NCBI GenBank assembly: GCA_016763955.1
Contig: JAESSU010000241.1
Location: 1 to 5,234 of the forward strand
Origin: Phycisphaeraceae bacterium
GTDB taxonomy: Bacteria > Planctomycetota > Phycisphaerae > Phycisphaerales > Phycisphaeraceae
Direction of reading: 5' to 3'
DNA: 5,234 nt
The translations under genes were made by a program, and so were the position numbers. Every line of letters starts with the position of its first letter. Position 1 is the stretch's first letter. This document shows, piece by piece, positions 1 through 5,234 of this stretch. The notes beneath the pieces are model-generated. The model was given only the letters and a program-made list of their open reading frames with translations. It did not search any database and had not been told where the DNA came from.

Positions 1-1553
1 AGACGATCTACATCACCGAAATTCCCTATGCCGTAAACAAGTCCACACTAGTGGAAGCCATTGCTCAGGTGGTCATCCAGCGCAAGCTCCCGCCGCTAGT
101 GGATATCAAAGATGTCTCCACCGAGGACGTGCGGATCGCATTGGAACTTAAAAAAGATGCAGATGAACAAAAGGTCCTTGCCTACCTGTTTAAGCACACG
201 CCTTTGCAGACGAATTTCAACGTCAACCTCACCTGCCTAATCCCCACGGAGAATCCGGAAGTGGGTCGGCCTGAGCGTTGTGACCTGCGTGAAATCTTGC
301 AATGCTTTTTAAACTTCCGCTTAGAAGTGGTCACCAAACGCCTAGAGCATGAACTTAAGCAATTGCTAAGACGCATTCACATCCTCGAAGGGTTTGAACT
401 GGTCTTTGATGTTTTAGATGAGATCATCAAAATCATCCGTGCATCCGAGGGCAAAGCAGACGCAGCTCGCAAAATCATCAAGCATTTTGAACAACTTGAT
501 GAAGACCAAACCGAAGCGATTCTGGAATTAAAGCTCTACCGTCTAGCAAAGCTAGAAATCAATCTCATTCGTGATGAGCTAACAGAAAAGCGCAAACGTG
601 TTGGTGAGATTCAAAAGCTCCTCAAAGAAACCGATGCTGACGGCAGATGGGCAATCGTCAAAGAGGAACTGCTTGAAATTCGTAATAAATACGGCAAAAA
701 AGACAAACGCCGTACCACCTTCGCAGACGAACAAGCCCAAGTCGAATATGACGAAGAAGACTTCATCCTTGACGAAGATGCACGCTTTATGGTGACACGC
801 GATGGATGGATCAAACGCCAAAAAAATCCCATCGACCCCGATAAAATTCGACTCCGTGAAGGCGACAGCGTCCTGGCAGCCTCTATCGGCTCCACCCGCG
901 CAACCGTCGCATTCTTCTCTAACTTCGGCGTGGTCTACACCGCACGGATCATCGACCTGCCCGCCACCACCGGCTACGGCGAACCGATTCAAAAACTCTT
1001 CAAACTCAAAGACGGCGAAGTGATTTTGTCTGCCATTAGTTTGGACAAACGCATCATTGGCAACATCACTGCTGAAGGTGATAACATTCCCAAAAACCAC
1101 GGGATTGCCACCAGCACCGATGGTTATAGCATCCGGTTTAGTCTTGCCCCATTTGCAGAACCTAGCACCCGCGCTGGCCGCAAGTTTGCCCGACCTGCCA
1201 AGGGACAGCAGATCGTGGCCATGTACACAATCACCGGCGAGGAAACGCTCATCGTTGCCTCACAACGTGCCCGAGCCCTGCTGTGTCAAGCAGACGAAAT
1301 CAACTTCGTTAGCGGCCCAGCCAAAGGTGTGCAACTCATCAAGCTCGGTAAAGACGACTATGTCATCGGATTTGTAACCTCAATGGGCGACCGCCAAACC
1401 ATGACCGTCAAAACCAGCATGGGCGGCGAACAACGCATCAACACCGGCAAGTACGAAACAACAAGCCGAGGGGGTAAAGGACGTGAAATTCTTAAACGTG
1501 GTACCTTCACACGCATGACACCTCCGGACCTTGAAATTATTGAACTAGCCTAA
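1..1553 (+). CDS. parC: Type IIA DNA topoisomerase subunit A (ParC/GyrA family), 5'-partial
   Basis: This is the DNA breakage-reunion subunit of a type IIA topoisomerase. The frame is open to the left edge: codons from base 3 read TIYITEIPYAVNKSTL, a conserved GyrA/ParC stretch, so the GTG at 51 is internal and not the start. By comparison with family length, roughly 250 N-terminal residues are missing, including the catalytic tyrosine and the quinolone-resistance region. Counting from base 51, residues 1-110 are the end of the tower domain (KHTPLQTNFNVNL at 49-60). Residues 110-215 are the coiled-coil and C-gate, with the typical ILELKLYRLAKLEI at 157-170. Residues about 237-500 form the DNA-wrapping beta-pinwheel, where I count about five blades. 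There is no GyrA box at the start of the pinwheel, but TSRGGKG (471-477) lies in the last blade. The B subunit follows 35 bases downstream, so the two are probably co-transcribed. The family is certain. Gyrase versus topoisomerase IV is not settled; the gene symbol is the better guess. Confidence 0.93.
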   Translation, partial: TIYITEIPYAVNKSTLVEAIAQVVIQRKLPPLVDIKDVSTEDVRIALELKKDADEQKVLAYLFKHTPLQTNFNVNLTCLIPTENPEVGRPERCDLREILQCFLNFRLEVVTKRLEHELKQLLRRIHILEGFELVFDVLDEIIKIIRASEGKADAARKIIKHFEQLDEDQTEAILELKLYRLAKLEINLIRDELTEKRKRVGEIQKLLKETDADGRWAIVKEELLEIRNKYGKKDKRRTTFADEQAQVEYDEEDFILDEDARFMVTRDGWIKRQKNPIDPDKIRLREGDSVLAASIGSTRATVAFFSNFGVVYTARIIDLPATTGYGEPIQKLFKLKDGEVILSAISLDKRIIGNITAEGDNIPKNHGIATSTDGYSIRFSLAPFAEPSTRAGRKFARPAKGQQIVAMYTITGEETLIVASQRARALLCQADEINFVSGPAKGVQLIKLGKDDYVIGFVTSMGDRQTMTVKTSMGGEQRINTGKYETTSRGGKGREILKRGTFTRMTPPDLEIIELA

Positions 1554-1568
1554 AAAAAACAAAGCGCC

Positions 1569-1574
1569 AAAAGG
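1569..1574 (+). promoter_or_regulatory. Weak ribosome binding site candidate for subunit B
   Basis: AAAAGG is the only purine-rich Shine-Dalgarno-like string in the 35-base spacer between the A and B genes. It sits 14 bases before the ATG at 1589, longer than the usual 5-9, so it is weak. No promoter or terminator is evident in the spacer, which fits one transcript for both subunits. Confidence 0.3.
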
Positions 1575-1588
1575 TAACTTAATAAAAC

Positions 1589-3496
1589 ATGACCGCAACC
1601 TACACAGCCAAAGATATCTCAGTCCTAGAAGGACTAGACCCCGTCCGTAAACGCCCTGGTATGTACATCGGCGGCGTAGGCTCAGCAGGTCTGCATCATC
1701 TGGTCTGGGAAATTCTCGATAACTCGGTCGATGAAGCCATGAACGGCTTTGCATCAGAAATCATCGTCACCCTCCACGATGATGGCACCTCAATGACCAT
1801 CTCCGACAACGGACGCGGTATCCCTGTCGATCTCCATCCCAAACTCAAAAAATCTGCCTTGGAAATCATTCTCACAACCCTCCACGCTGGCGGTAAATTC
1901 GAAGGGCAAAACTACAAAACATCCGGCGGACTCCATGGCGTGGGCGCTTCGGTAGTCAATGCGCTATCTAAAAAACTAATCGCAACCGTCAAAAAAGACG
2001 GCAAACTCTACGAACAAACATTCAAGCTCGGCAAGCCCGTTGCACCCATCAAAAAAATGGGAGCCGCACGCGGTACCGGCACAAGCATCTACTTCCATCC
2101 AGACCCCACCATCTTCCCTAAAACAGAATTCAACCCGGACACCATCCGCGACCGCCTAGAAATCGTTAGCTACATCCACAAAGGCATCAAAGTCATCTGG
2201 GATGACAAAGTCAGTCACAAAAAAGAAATCTTCCAACATGATGAAGGCATCCTCAACTATCTGACCAAAATTCTTGCTCAGCGAAATGCCCGCCCTGTAC
2301 ACGATCAAGCATTCGTCCTTGAAAAAGAAAACGGCGCACGCATCCAAGTCATCCTCCAATGGACCGAATCCACCGACGAACACATCCGAAGCTACGTCAA
2401 CGGCATCCCCACCAGCTCCGGCGGATCACACGAAAACGGCTTGCGAGCAGGCTTAACCAAAGCACTGCGAAACTACATCGACATCCACAAACTCACCCCC
2501 CGAGGTGTGACCCTCCAAAGTGAAGACCTCCGTGAAGGACTCACCGGTATTATCAGCATCTTTATCCCAGACCCACAGTTTCAAGGACAAACCAAAGACC
2601 GCCTAAACAACCAAGAAGTCCAACCCCAAATCGATGGCATCGTCCGCCCTGCTTTAGAACACTGGCTTAACAATAACGGAACCATGGCCAATGCCATCGT
2701 CACCCGCGCGGTACTCTCTGCTAAAGCCCGTGAAGCATCCCGTGCTGCGTCGGCTGCGGTAAGCCGCAAAAGCGCCACCTCCAATCGACTCACCCCCCCG
2801 GGCAAACTCGCAGACTGCTCAAGTAACGTGCGAGACAAAACCGAACTGTTTATCGTCGAAGGTGACTCCGCTGGTGGATCCGCAAAGCAAGGCCGTGACC
2901 GCGCCCATCAAGCAATCCTCCCCCTGCGAGGGAAAGTCTTAAATACGGAACAAGCTAATCTCAAAAAGGTGCTAGAAAACAAGGAAATTTCCGACATTAT
3001 CACAGCACTAGGCTGCGGCATCGGAGCAGACTGTAACCCCGACAAACTCCGGTATGGCAAAATTATCTTGCTCATGGACGCAGACTATGACGGCCATCAC
3101 ATCTCCACGTTAATGCTCACCTTTTTCTACCGACATATGCGACCGCTGATGCGCGAAGGCAAAATTTTTCTTGCCCAACCGCCCCTATTTCGCATCGACA
3201 TCGGCAAGGAAACTCACTGGGTCCATGACGACAAAGAACGCGAAAAAATCCTTGCTAAATACGAAGGCACCAAAACCAAAATCGACATCAGTCGCTTTAA
3301 AGGTCTTGGCGAAATGATGCCTAAGGTTCTTTGGAACACCACGCTGAATCCCAAGACCCGGGCATTGCTTCGCGTCGAAATTGAAGACGGCTTAAAAACC
3401 GAACAGGTCATCAGTGAACTGATGGGCAAAGACCCACAAGCACGTTTTGATTTCATCATGAATCGTGCAGAAGACGCAGAAGCACTGGACGTGTAA
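1589..3496 (+). CDS. parE: Type IIA DNA topoisomerase subunit B (ParE/GyrB family), ATPase and TOPRIM subunit
   Basis: This is a complete 635-residue ATPase subunit that pairs with the upstream A subunit to pass one DNA duplex through another. The GHKL ATPase domain (about 1-220) shows EILDNSVDEA (41-50, Mg-binding N45), DNGRGIP (73-79), LHAGGKF (98-104) and GGLHGVGA (113-120). The transducer domain (about 221-390) carries the QTK loop (334-336), which contacts the ATP gamma-phosphate. The TOPRIM domain has EGDSAGG (424-430, catalytic E424), PLRGK (445-449) and the metal-binding DADYDG (497-502), followed by the C-terminal KGLGEM (571-576). Through residue 165 the numbering matches E. coli GyrB without gaps. 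The length is that of short GyrB/ParE proteins, without the large insert of E. coli GyrB. The ATG at 1589 starts the usual N-terminus (YTAKDISVLEGL). Position 136, an arginine in E. coli GyrB, is lysine here. ParE versus GyrB cannot be decided without a tree; I lean to ParE from its resemblance to deltaproteobacterial ParE as I remember it. Confidence 0.95.
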   Translation: MTATYTAKDISVLEGLDPVRKRPGMYIGGVGSAGLHHLVWEILDNSVDEAMNGFASEIIVTLHDDGTSMTISDNGRGIPVDLHPKLKKSALEIILTTLHAGGKFEGQNYKTSGGLHGVGASVVNALSKKLIATVKKDGKLYEQTFKLGKPVAPIKKMGAARGTGTSIYFHPDPTIFPKTEFNPDTIRDRLEIVSYIHKGIKVIWDDKVSHKKEIFQHDEGILNYLTKILAQRNARPVHDQAFVLEKENGARIQVILQWTESTDEHIRSYVNGIPTSSGGSHENGLRAGLTKALRNYIDIHKLTPRGVTLQSEDLREGLTGIISIFIPDPQFQGQTKDRLNNQEVQPQIDGIVRPALEHWLNNNGTMANAIVTRAVLSAKAREASRAASAAVSRKSATSNRLTPPGKLADCSSNVRDKTELFIVEGDSAGGSAKQGRDRAHQAILPLRGKVLNTEQANLKKVLENKEISDIITALGCGIGADCNPDKLRYGKIILLMDADYDGHHISTLMLTFFYRHMRPLMREGKIFLAQPPLFRIDIGKETHWVHDDKEREKILAKYEGTKTKIDISRFKGLGEMMPKVLWNTTLNPKTRALLRVEIEDGLKTEQVISELMGKDPQARFDFIMNRAEDAEALDV

Positions 3497-3497
3497 A

Positions 3498-3543
3498 CCT
3501 GCGGCTAGCGTGTTTTACTTAATCACCTACTTCTACCCGCAGG
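3498..3543. repeat. Imperfect inverted repeat between convergent genes
   Basis: CCTGCGGCTAG (3498-3508) pairs with CTACCCGCAGG (3533-3543) at 10 of 11 positions, with a 24-base loop, starting right after the subunit B stop codon. It lies in the 88-base tail-to-tail gap, where a bidirectional terminator would be expected. However, the loop is long and no T-run follows on either strand, so it is not a canonical intrinsic terminator. The rest of the gap to 3584 shows nothing recognisable. Confidence 0.4.
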
Positions 3544-3584
3544 AATTGACTGCGTCACTTCCTACGGCTTTTGGCTAATGCTAA

Positions 3585-4031
3585 TTATCGTGCGTCTGCA
3601 TCCCCAGCTGAATCAATAAGGTTTGCGGAACCAGATTTTCTTGGTTCAAAACGTCCGGGGGCGGGGGCGGGGCCGAGCAATTCGTCGACTGCTTTTTGGA
3701 TATGTTGTGACGGATCAAAGGTGTAAGGCTCGTTGGGGATCGATACACTATCTGCAAGCTGCTGAGCAAGCTCTAAGACTTGAGCTAATTCTTGAGCTGT
3801 CAGATTTTCTTTGATCAATGACTTAATTTGCTTAGATGGATTGTTTGGATCCACGGGCGTTTTGATGATGTCCACGATAGGCTGAATCGCATCGATTTTA
3901 ATTTTCTCTTCAATCCCTGCTCGCGTCATTCGAGCGACTTGCAATTGAGCCGCTGCTTTTTGCACTTGATCCAATTCTGACATTTCAATGTAATTATTAA
4001 GTGAAAAGTACACTGCACCCAACGGGATCAC
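3585..4031 (-). CDS. Hypothetical protein, C-terminal part of a frame-broken membrane protein
   Basis: The open frame gives 148 residues from a GTG at 4031 and ends at TAA 3587-3585. It reads as a soluble, mostly helical domain rich in Q, A and I, for example DQVQKAAAQLQVARMTRAG, then LTAQELAQVLELAQQLADS and a conserved-looking IPNEPYTFDPSQHIQKAVDEL. The tail is Pro/Ala-rich (GPAPAPG) and ends in charged residues. No catalytic motif is visible and I cannot assign a function. The GTG overlaps the upstream TGA (4030-4028) in a 4-base GTGA, which would allow re-initiation. No Shine-Dalgarno sequence precedes it. The residues just before the GTG in the same frame, LNGP, continue sensibly from the upstream ORF, so I think both ORFs are pieces of one gene. 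A shorter start, ATG at 3983 (MSELDQVQ), is possible but also lacks a ribosome binding site. Confidence 0.6.
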   Translation of the reverse strand: MIPLGAVYFSLNNYIEMSELDQVQKAAAQLQVARMTRAGIEEKIKIDAIQPIVDIIKTPVDPNNPSKQIKSLIKENLTAQELAQVLELAQQLADSVSIPNEPYTFDPSQHIQKAVDELLGPAPAPGRFEPRKSGSANLIDSAGDADAR

Positions 4032-4270
4032 CGGACCATTAAGAGGTGTTGGACCACCACGGTCAGATCATTAATCTCAATCCGATTCTCTAAAAAAGAC
4101 TCATAGAGTCGGTCGGTCTGATGAATGATGAGCTTTTTTTGCTCTTCAGGCAAGGGCGTTTCAGTGAGCACCGCATGGATGCCCATGTTCACGGTCGCTG
4201 CGATCATTTTATCTTTGTAGGACCATATAAAAAACACAATGGTTCCCATGAAAAGCATGAACATGAACAA
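4028..4270 (-). CDS. Hypothetical membrane protein, middle part of a frame-broken gene
   Basis: From the TTG at 4270 this ORF gives 80 residues: a hydrophobic segment (MFMFMLFMGTIVFFIW), a basic SYKDK boundary, then a helical region with PEEQKKLI and IHQTDRLYESFLENRIEINDL. It ends at TGA 4030-4028, overlapping the next ORF by 4 bases. The TTG is probably not the real start. The same frame upstream encodes PANSWLVIILVAL, which completes a membrane segment of about 25 residues, and the frame stays open to 4387 without an ATG, GTG or TTG. The ATG at 4332, in another frame, supplies a natural N-terminus if a -1 shift occurs near 4306-4312. The layout is a single-pass anchor followed by a soluble helical domain. 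Function unknown. Confidence 0.55.
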   Translation of the reverse strand: MFMFMLFMGTIVFFIWSYKDKMIAATVNMGIHAVLTETPLPEEQKKLIIHQTDRLYESFLENRIEINDLTVVVQHLLMVR

Positions 4271-4289
4271 GGCAACTAAAATAATGACA

Positions 4290-4313
4290 AGCCAACTATT
4301 GGCTGGTTTTTTT
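4290..4313 (+). terminator. Terminator-like hairpin plus T7 on the + strand, within a - strand gene
   Basis: AGCCAA (4290-4295) and TTGGCT (4299-4304) form a 6-bp stem with a 3-base CTA loop, followed by GG and seven T (4307-4313). On the + strand this has the form of a short intrinsic terminator, but no + strand gene lies just upstream to use it. It could only stop antisense or read-through transcription. On the - strand the same hairpin follows the slippery heptamer after one base. The stem is short, so chance is possible. Confidence 0.25.
4306..4312 (-). other. Candidate -1 slippery heptamer A AAA AAC
   Basis: Read from the ATG at 4332, the codons are GGT CAA AAA AAC CAG, so A AAA AAC is in exactly the X XXY YYZ phase used for -1 frameshifting. 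Without slippage translation stops after 18 residues (TAG 4278-4276). With a -1 slip it enters the membrane-segment frame at CCA (4306-4304). The 7-base A run could equally cause RNA polymerase slippage or be a sequencing indel site, as could the adjacent run of six C. Confidence 0.35.
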
Positions 4314-4363
4314 GACCGGGGGGTGTACTCATGTGATAAAAATTCTATGTCAATATCTATAAC

Positions 4364-4383
4364 GATTAGATTGGATTGGATTA
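4364..4383. repeat. Four tandem pentamers, GATT(A/G), in the intergenic gap
   Basis: GATTA GATTG GATTG GATTA runs without interruption through the gap between the purU-like stop and the ATG at 4332. The 65-base gap (4333-4397) is AT-rich. It also holds, on the - strand, TATAGAT (4361-4355), which could serve as a -10 box, and TTGACA (4353-4348). Neither has a convincing partner at the right spacing, so I do not call a promoter. No terminator for the purU-like gene is visible here. Confidence 0.45.
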
Positions 4384-4397
4384 AACGTCACTTGGGA

Positions 4398-5234
4398 TTA
4401 TTTTTCGTCATGATCTAGGAACGTACTTAGGCCTGGGCGGAAGACGACTTTGCCATCGATGACGACGAGCTTTTCATCTAAGAACATTTGCACTGCATCT
4501 GAAAGGACGCGACCTTCGAGTTGTTGGCCTTTGTGTTTCACATCTTCAGAGCTGTCTTTGCCGACATTAATATGAAAAACGTCTTGCAGGATGATGGGGC
4601 CTTGGTCGAGTTGTTCGGTGACTAGGTGCGCGGTGCAGCCGGTGACGCGAACACCTGACTCCCATGCTTGATGGTAGGGTTTTGCCCCGGGGAAATAGGG
4701 CAAAAGTGATGGATGGATATTCACGATGCGATGCTCAAATGCCTCGACGATCTCTTGGGGGATCACTTGCATATAACGAGCAAGAACCGCCACGTCTGCG
4801 TTGTAATGGTTCAAACGAGTCAGTAGCCATTTCATGTGAGCAGGTTTATCGGTAGAGGGCAGAGATTCAAAGGGGATGCCTGCTTTGTCTGCCAAGGGCT
4901 TAAGGTCTGGATGATTGCTAAGGACGCAAGCGATACTACCTCGAATTTTACCTGCTGCATCATCACGAAGGAGTTGCTCAAAGCAGTGGGGTTCTTTGCT
5001 AACAAGGACTGCAACTTTTTTTTGACGCCTTTGGTCATGCAATGCCACACGGACTTGCATCTGGATTTGCTGTCCTAGATCAAGCAAGCCGGTGATGAGT
5101 TTATCCAGTGAGATGGACATTTCAGCAAGGTCTACGAGCATGTCCATAATGAACTGCCCGTGGACAACTTGTTGTTCGATATCCTCGATGTTCACGCCCT
5201 GCTCAGCAAGGAAAGTTGCAAAGCGAGCGACGAC
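4398..5234 (-). CDS. purU: Formyltetrahydrofolate deformylase-like protein (ACT + formyltransferase domains), 5'-partial
   Basis: PurU hydrolyses 10-formyltetrahydrofolate to formate and tetrahydrofolate in the cytoplasm, supplying formate for purine synthesis and balancing one-carbon pools. The frame is open to the right edge: codons from 5234 read VVARFATFLAEQG before the GTG at 5195, so that GTG is internal and only about 10-15 residues are missing. An N-terminal ACT domain (GVNIEDIEQQVVHGQFIMDM) is followed by the formyltransferase fold. Counting from 5195, there is VAVLVSKEPHCFEQLL (61-76), ARYMQVI (139-145), NIHPSLLPYFPGAKPYHQAW (159-178) and LDQGPII (196-202). The catalytic triad Asn-His-Asp known from PurN/PurU maps to N159, H161 and D197, all present. 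ACT, ARYMQVI and GAKPYHQA point to PurU, whereas NIHPSLLP is the PurN wording (PurU usually has NIHHSFLP as I recall it). An ACT-bearing relative with another formyl-transfer role is possible. It ends at TAA 4400-4398. Confidence 0.85.
   Translation of the reverse strand, partial: VVARFATFLAEQGVNIEDIEQQVVHGQFIMDMLVDLAEMSISLDKLITGLLDLGQQIQMQVRVALHDQRRQKKVAVLVSKEPHCFEQLLRDDAAGKIRGSIACVLSNHPDLKPLADKAGIPFESLPSTDKPAHMKWLLTRLNHYNADVAVLARYMQVIPQEIVEAFEHRIVNIHPSLLPYFPGAKPYHQAWESGVRVTGCTAHLVTEQLDQGPIILQDVFHINVGKDSSEDVKHKGQQLEGRVLSDAVQMFLDEKLVVIDGKVVFRPGLSTFLDHDEK

Larger units (their letters stand above)
3585..4332 (-). pseudogene. Composite locus: single-pass membrane protein gene with two -1 frame breaks
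   Basis: Three frames read one after another give one sensible protein. Frame one: ATG 4332, MSTPPGQKN. Frame two, from 4306: PANSWLVIILVALFMFM and on to VVQHLL. Frame three, from about 4040: NGPVIPLGAVYF to the stop at 3585. Both changes are -1, and the span of 748 bases plus two equals 250 codons, so the joined product is about 249 residues. It would have a short polar N-terminus, one membrane helix and a soluble helical domain. From memory, Planctomycetota have uncharacterised proteins with this order, including segments like 'SPLIPLGMVYF' and 'GIPDEPYEVD', in one uninterrupted frame; I could not check this. Possible explanations are gene decay, assembly or base-call deletions, or recoding. 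It lies downstream of the purU-like gene on the same strand and could share its transcript. Confidence 0.55.

Noticed and set aside
51..53. GTG at 51 as the start of the A subunit
   Set aside because: The same frame upstream to base 3 encodes conserved family residues (TEIPYAVNKS), so the gene simply continues off the left edge.
579..1100. A 173-codon open frame on the - strand inside the A subunit gene
   Set aside because: It lies wholly antisense to a strongly conserved coding region, has no recognisable domain and no ribosome binding site was noticed; it is a shadow of codon bias.
3623..3814. A 63-codon + strand frame in the convergent region
   Set aside because: It is antisense to the better-supported - strand ORF, and its Arg/Gly-rich start merely reflects the G-tracts.
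4348..4353. TTGACA on the - strand as a -35 box for the membrane-protein gene
   Set aside because: It sits only 16 bases before the ATG at 4332, and no -10-like hexamer occurs about 17 bases further on.
5193..5195. GTG at 5195 as the start of the purU-like gene
   Set aside because: The upstream frame to the window edge encodes the first helix and strand of the ACT domain, so this valine is internal.

Overview
The window holds two convergent gene groups from what looks like a bacterial chromosome of moderate GC. On the + strand are the 3' part of a type IIA DNA topoisomerase A subunit (ParC/GyrA type, N-terminus cut off by the left edge) and, 35 bases downstream, a complete 635-residue B subunit (ParE/GyrB type). 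On the - strand, reading in from the right edge, are a nearly complete ACT-domain formyltetrahydrofolate deformylase (PurU type, first residues cut off) and, after a 65-base gap, a small single-pass membrane protein gene whose reading frame is broken in two places.

Layout: 1-1553 A subunit; 1554-1588 short spacer; 1589-3496 B subunit; 3497-3584 convergent intergenic with an imperfect inverted repeat; 3585-4332 (-) the broken membrane-protein locus, visible as ORFs 3585-4031 and 4028-4270 plus an N-terminal stretch in a third frame; 4333-4397 intergenic with a tandem pentamer; 4398-5234 (-) purU-like gene. No RNA genes, CRISPR arrays, insertion sequences or attachment sites were seen.

The A and B subunits should form one A2B2 topoisomerase. 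The A-then-B order, the absence of a GyrA box at the start of the pinwheel, and the phrasing of both proteins resemble, from memory, the topoisomerase pairs of Planctomycetota (Phycisphaerae-like) and former Deltaproteobacteria. The membrane protein also resembles hypothetical proteins I recall from Planctomycetota. A planctomycete-like source is therefore my best guess, but it is inference and not proven.

The most interesting part is the small membrane-protein locus. Joined by two -1 shifts it gives a coherent protein of about 249 residues. The first shift falls on A AAA AAC, a classical -1 slippery heptamer in the correct phase, with a small hairpin one base downstream. A decaying gene or base-call errors are the simpler explanations; recoding is the exciting one.
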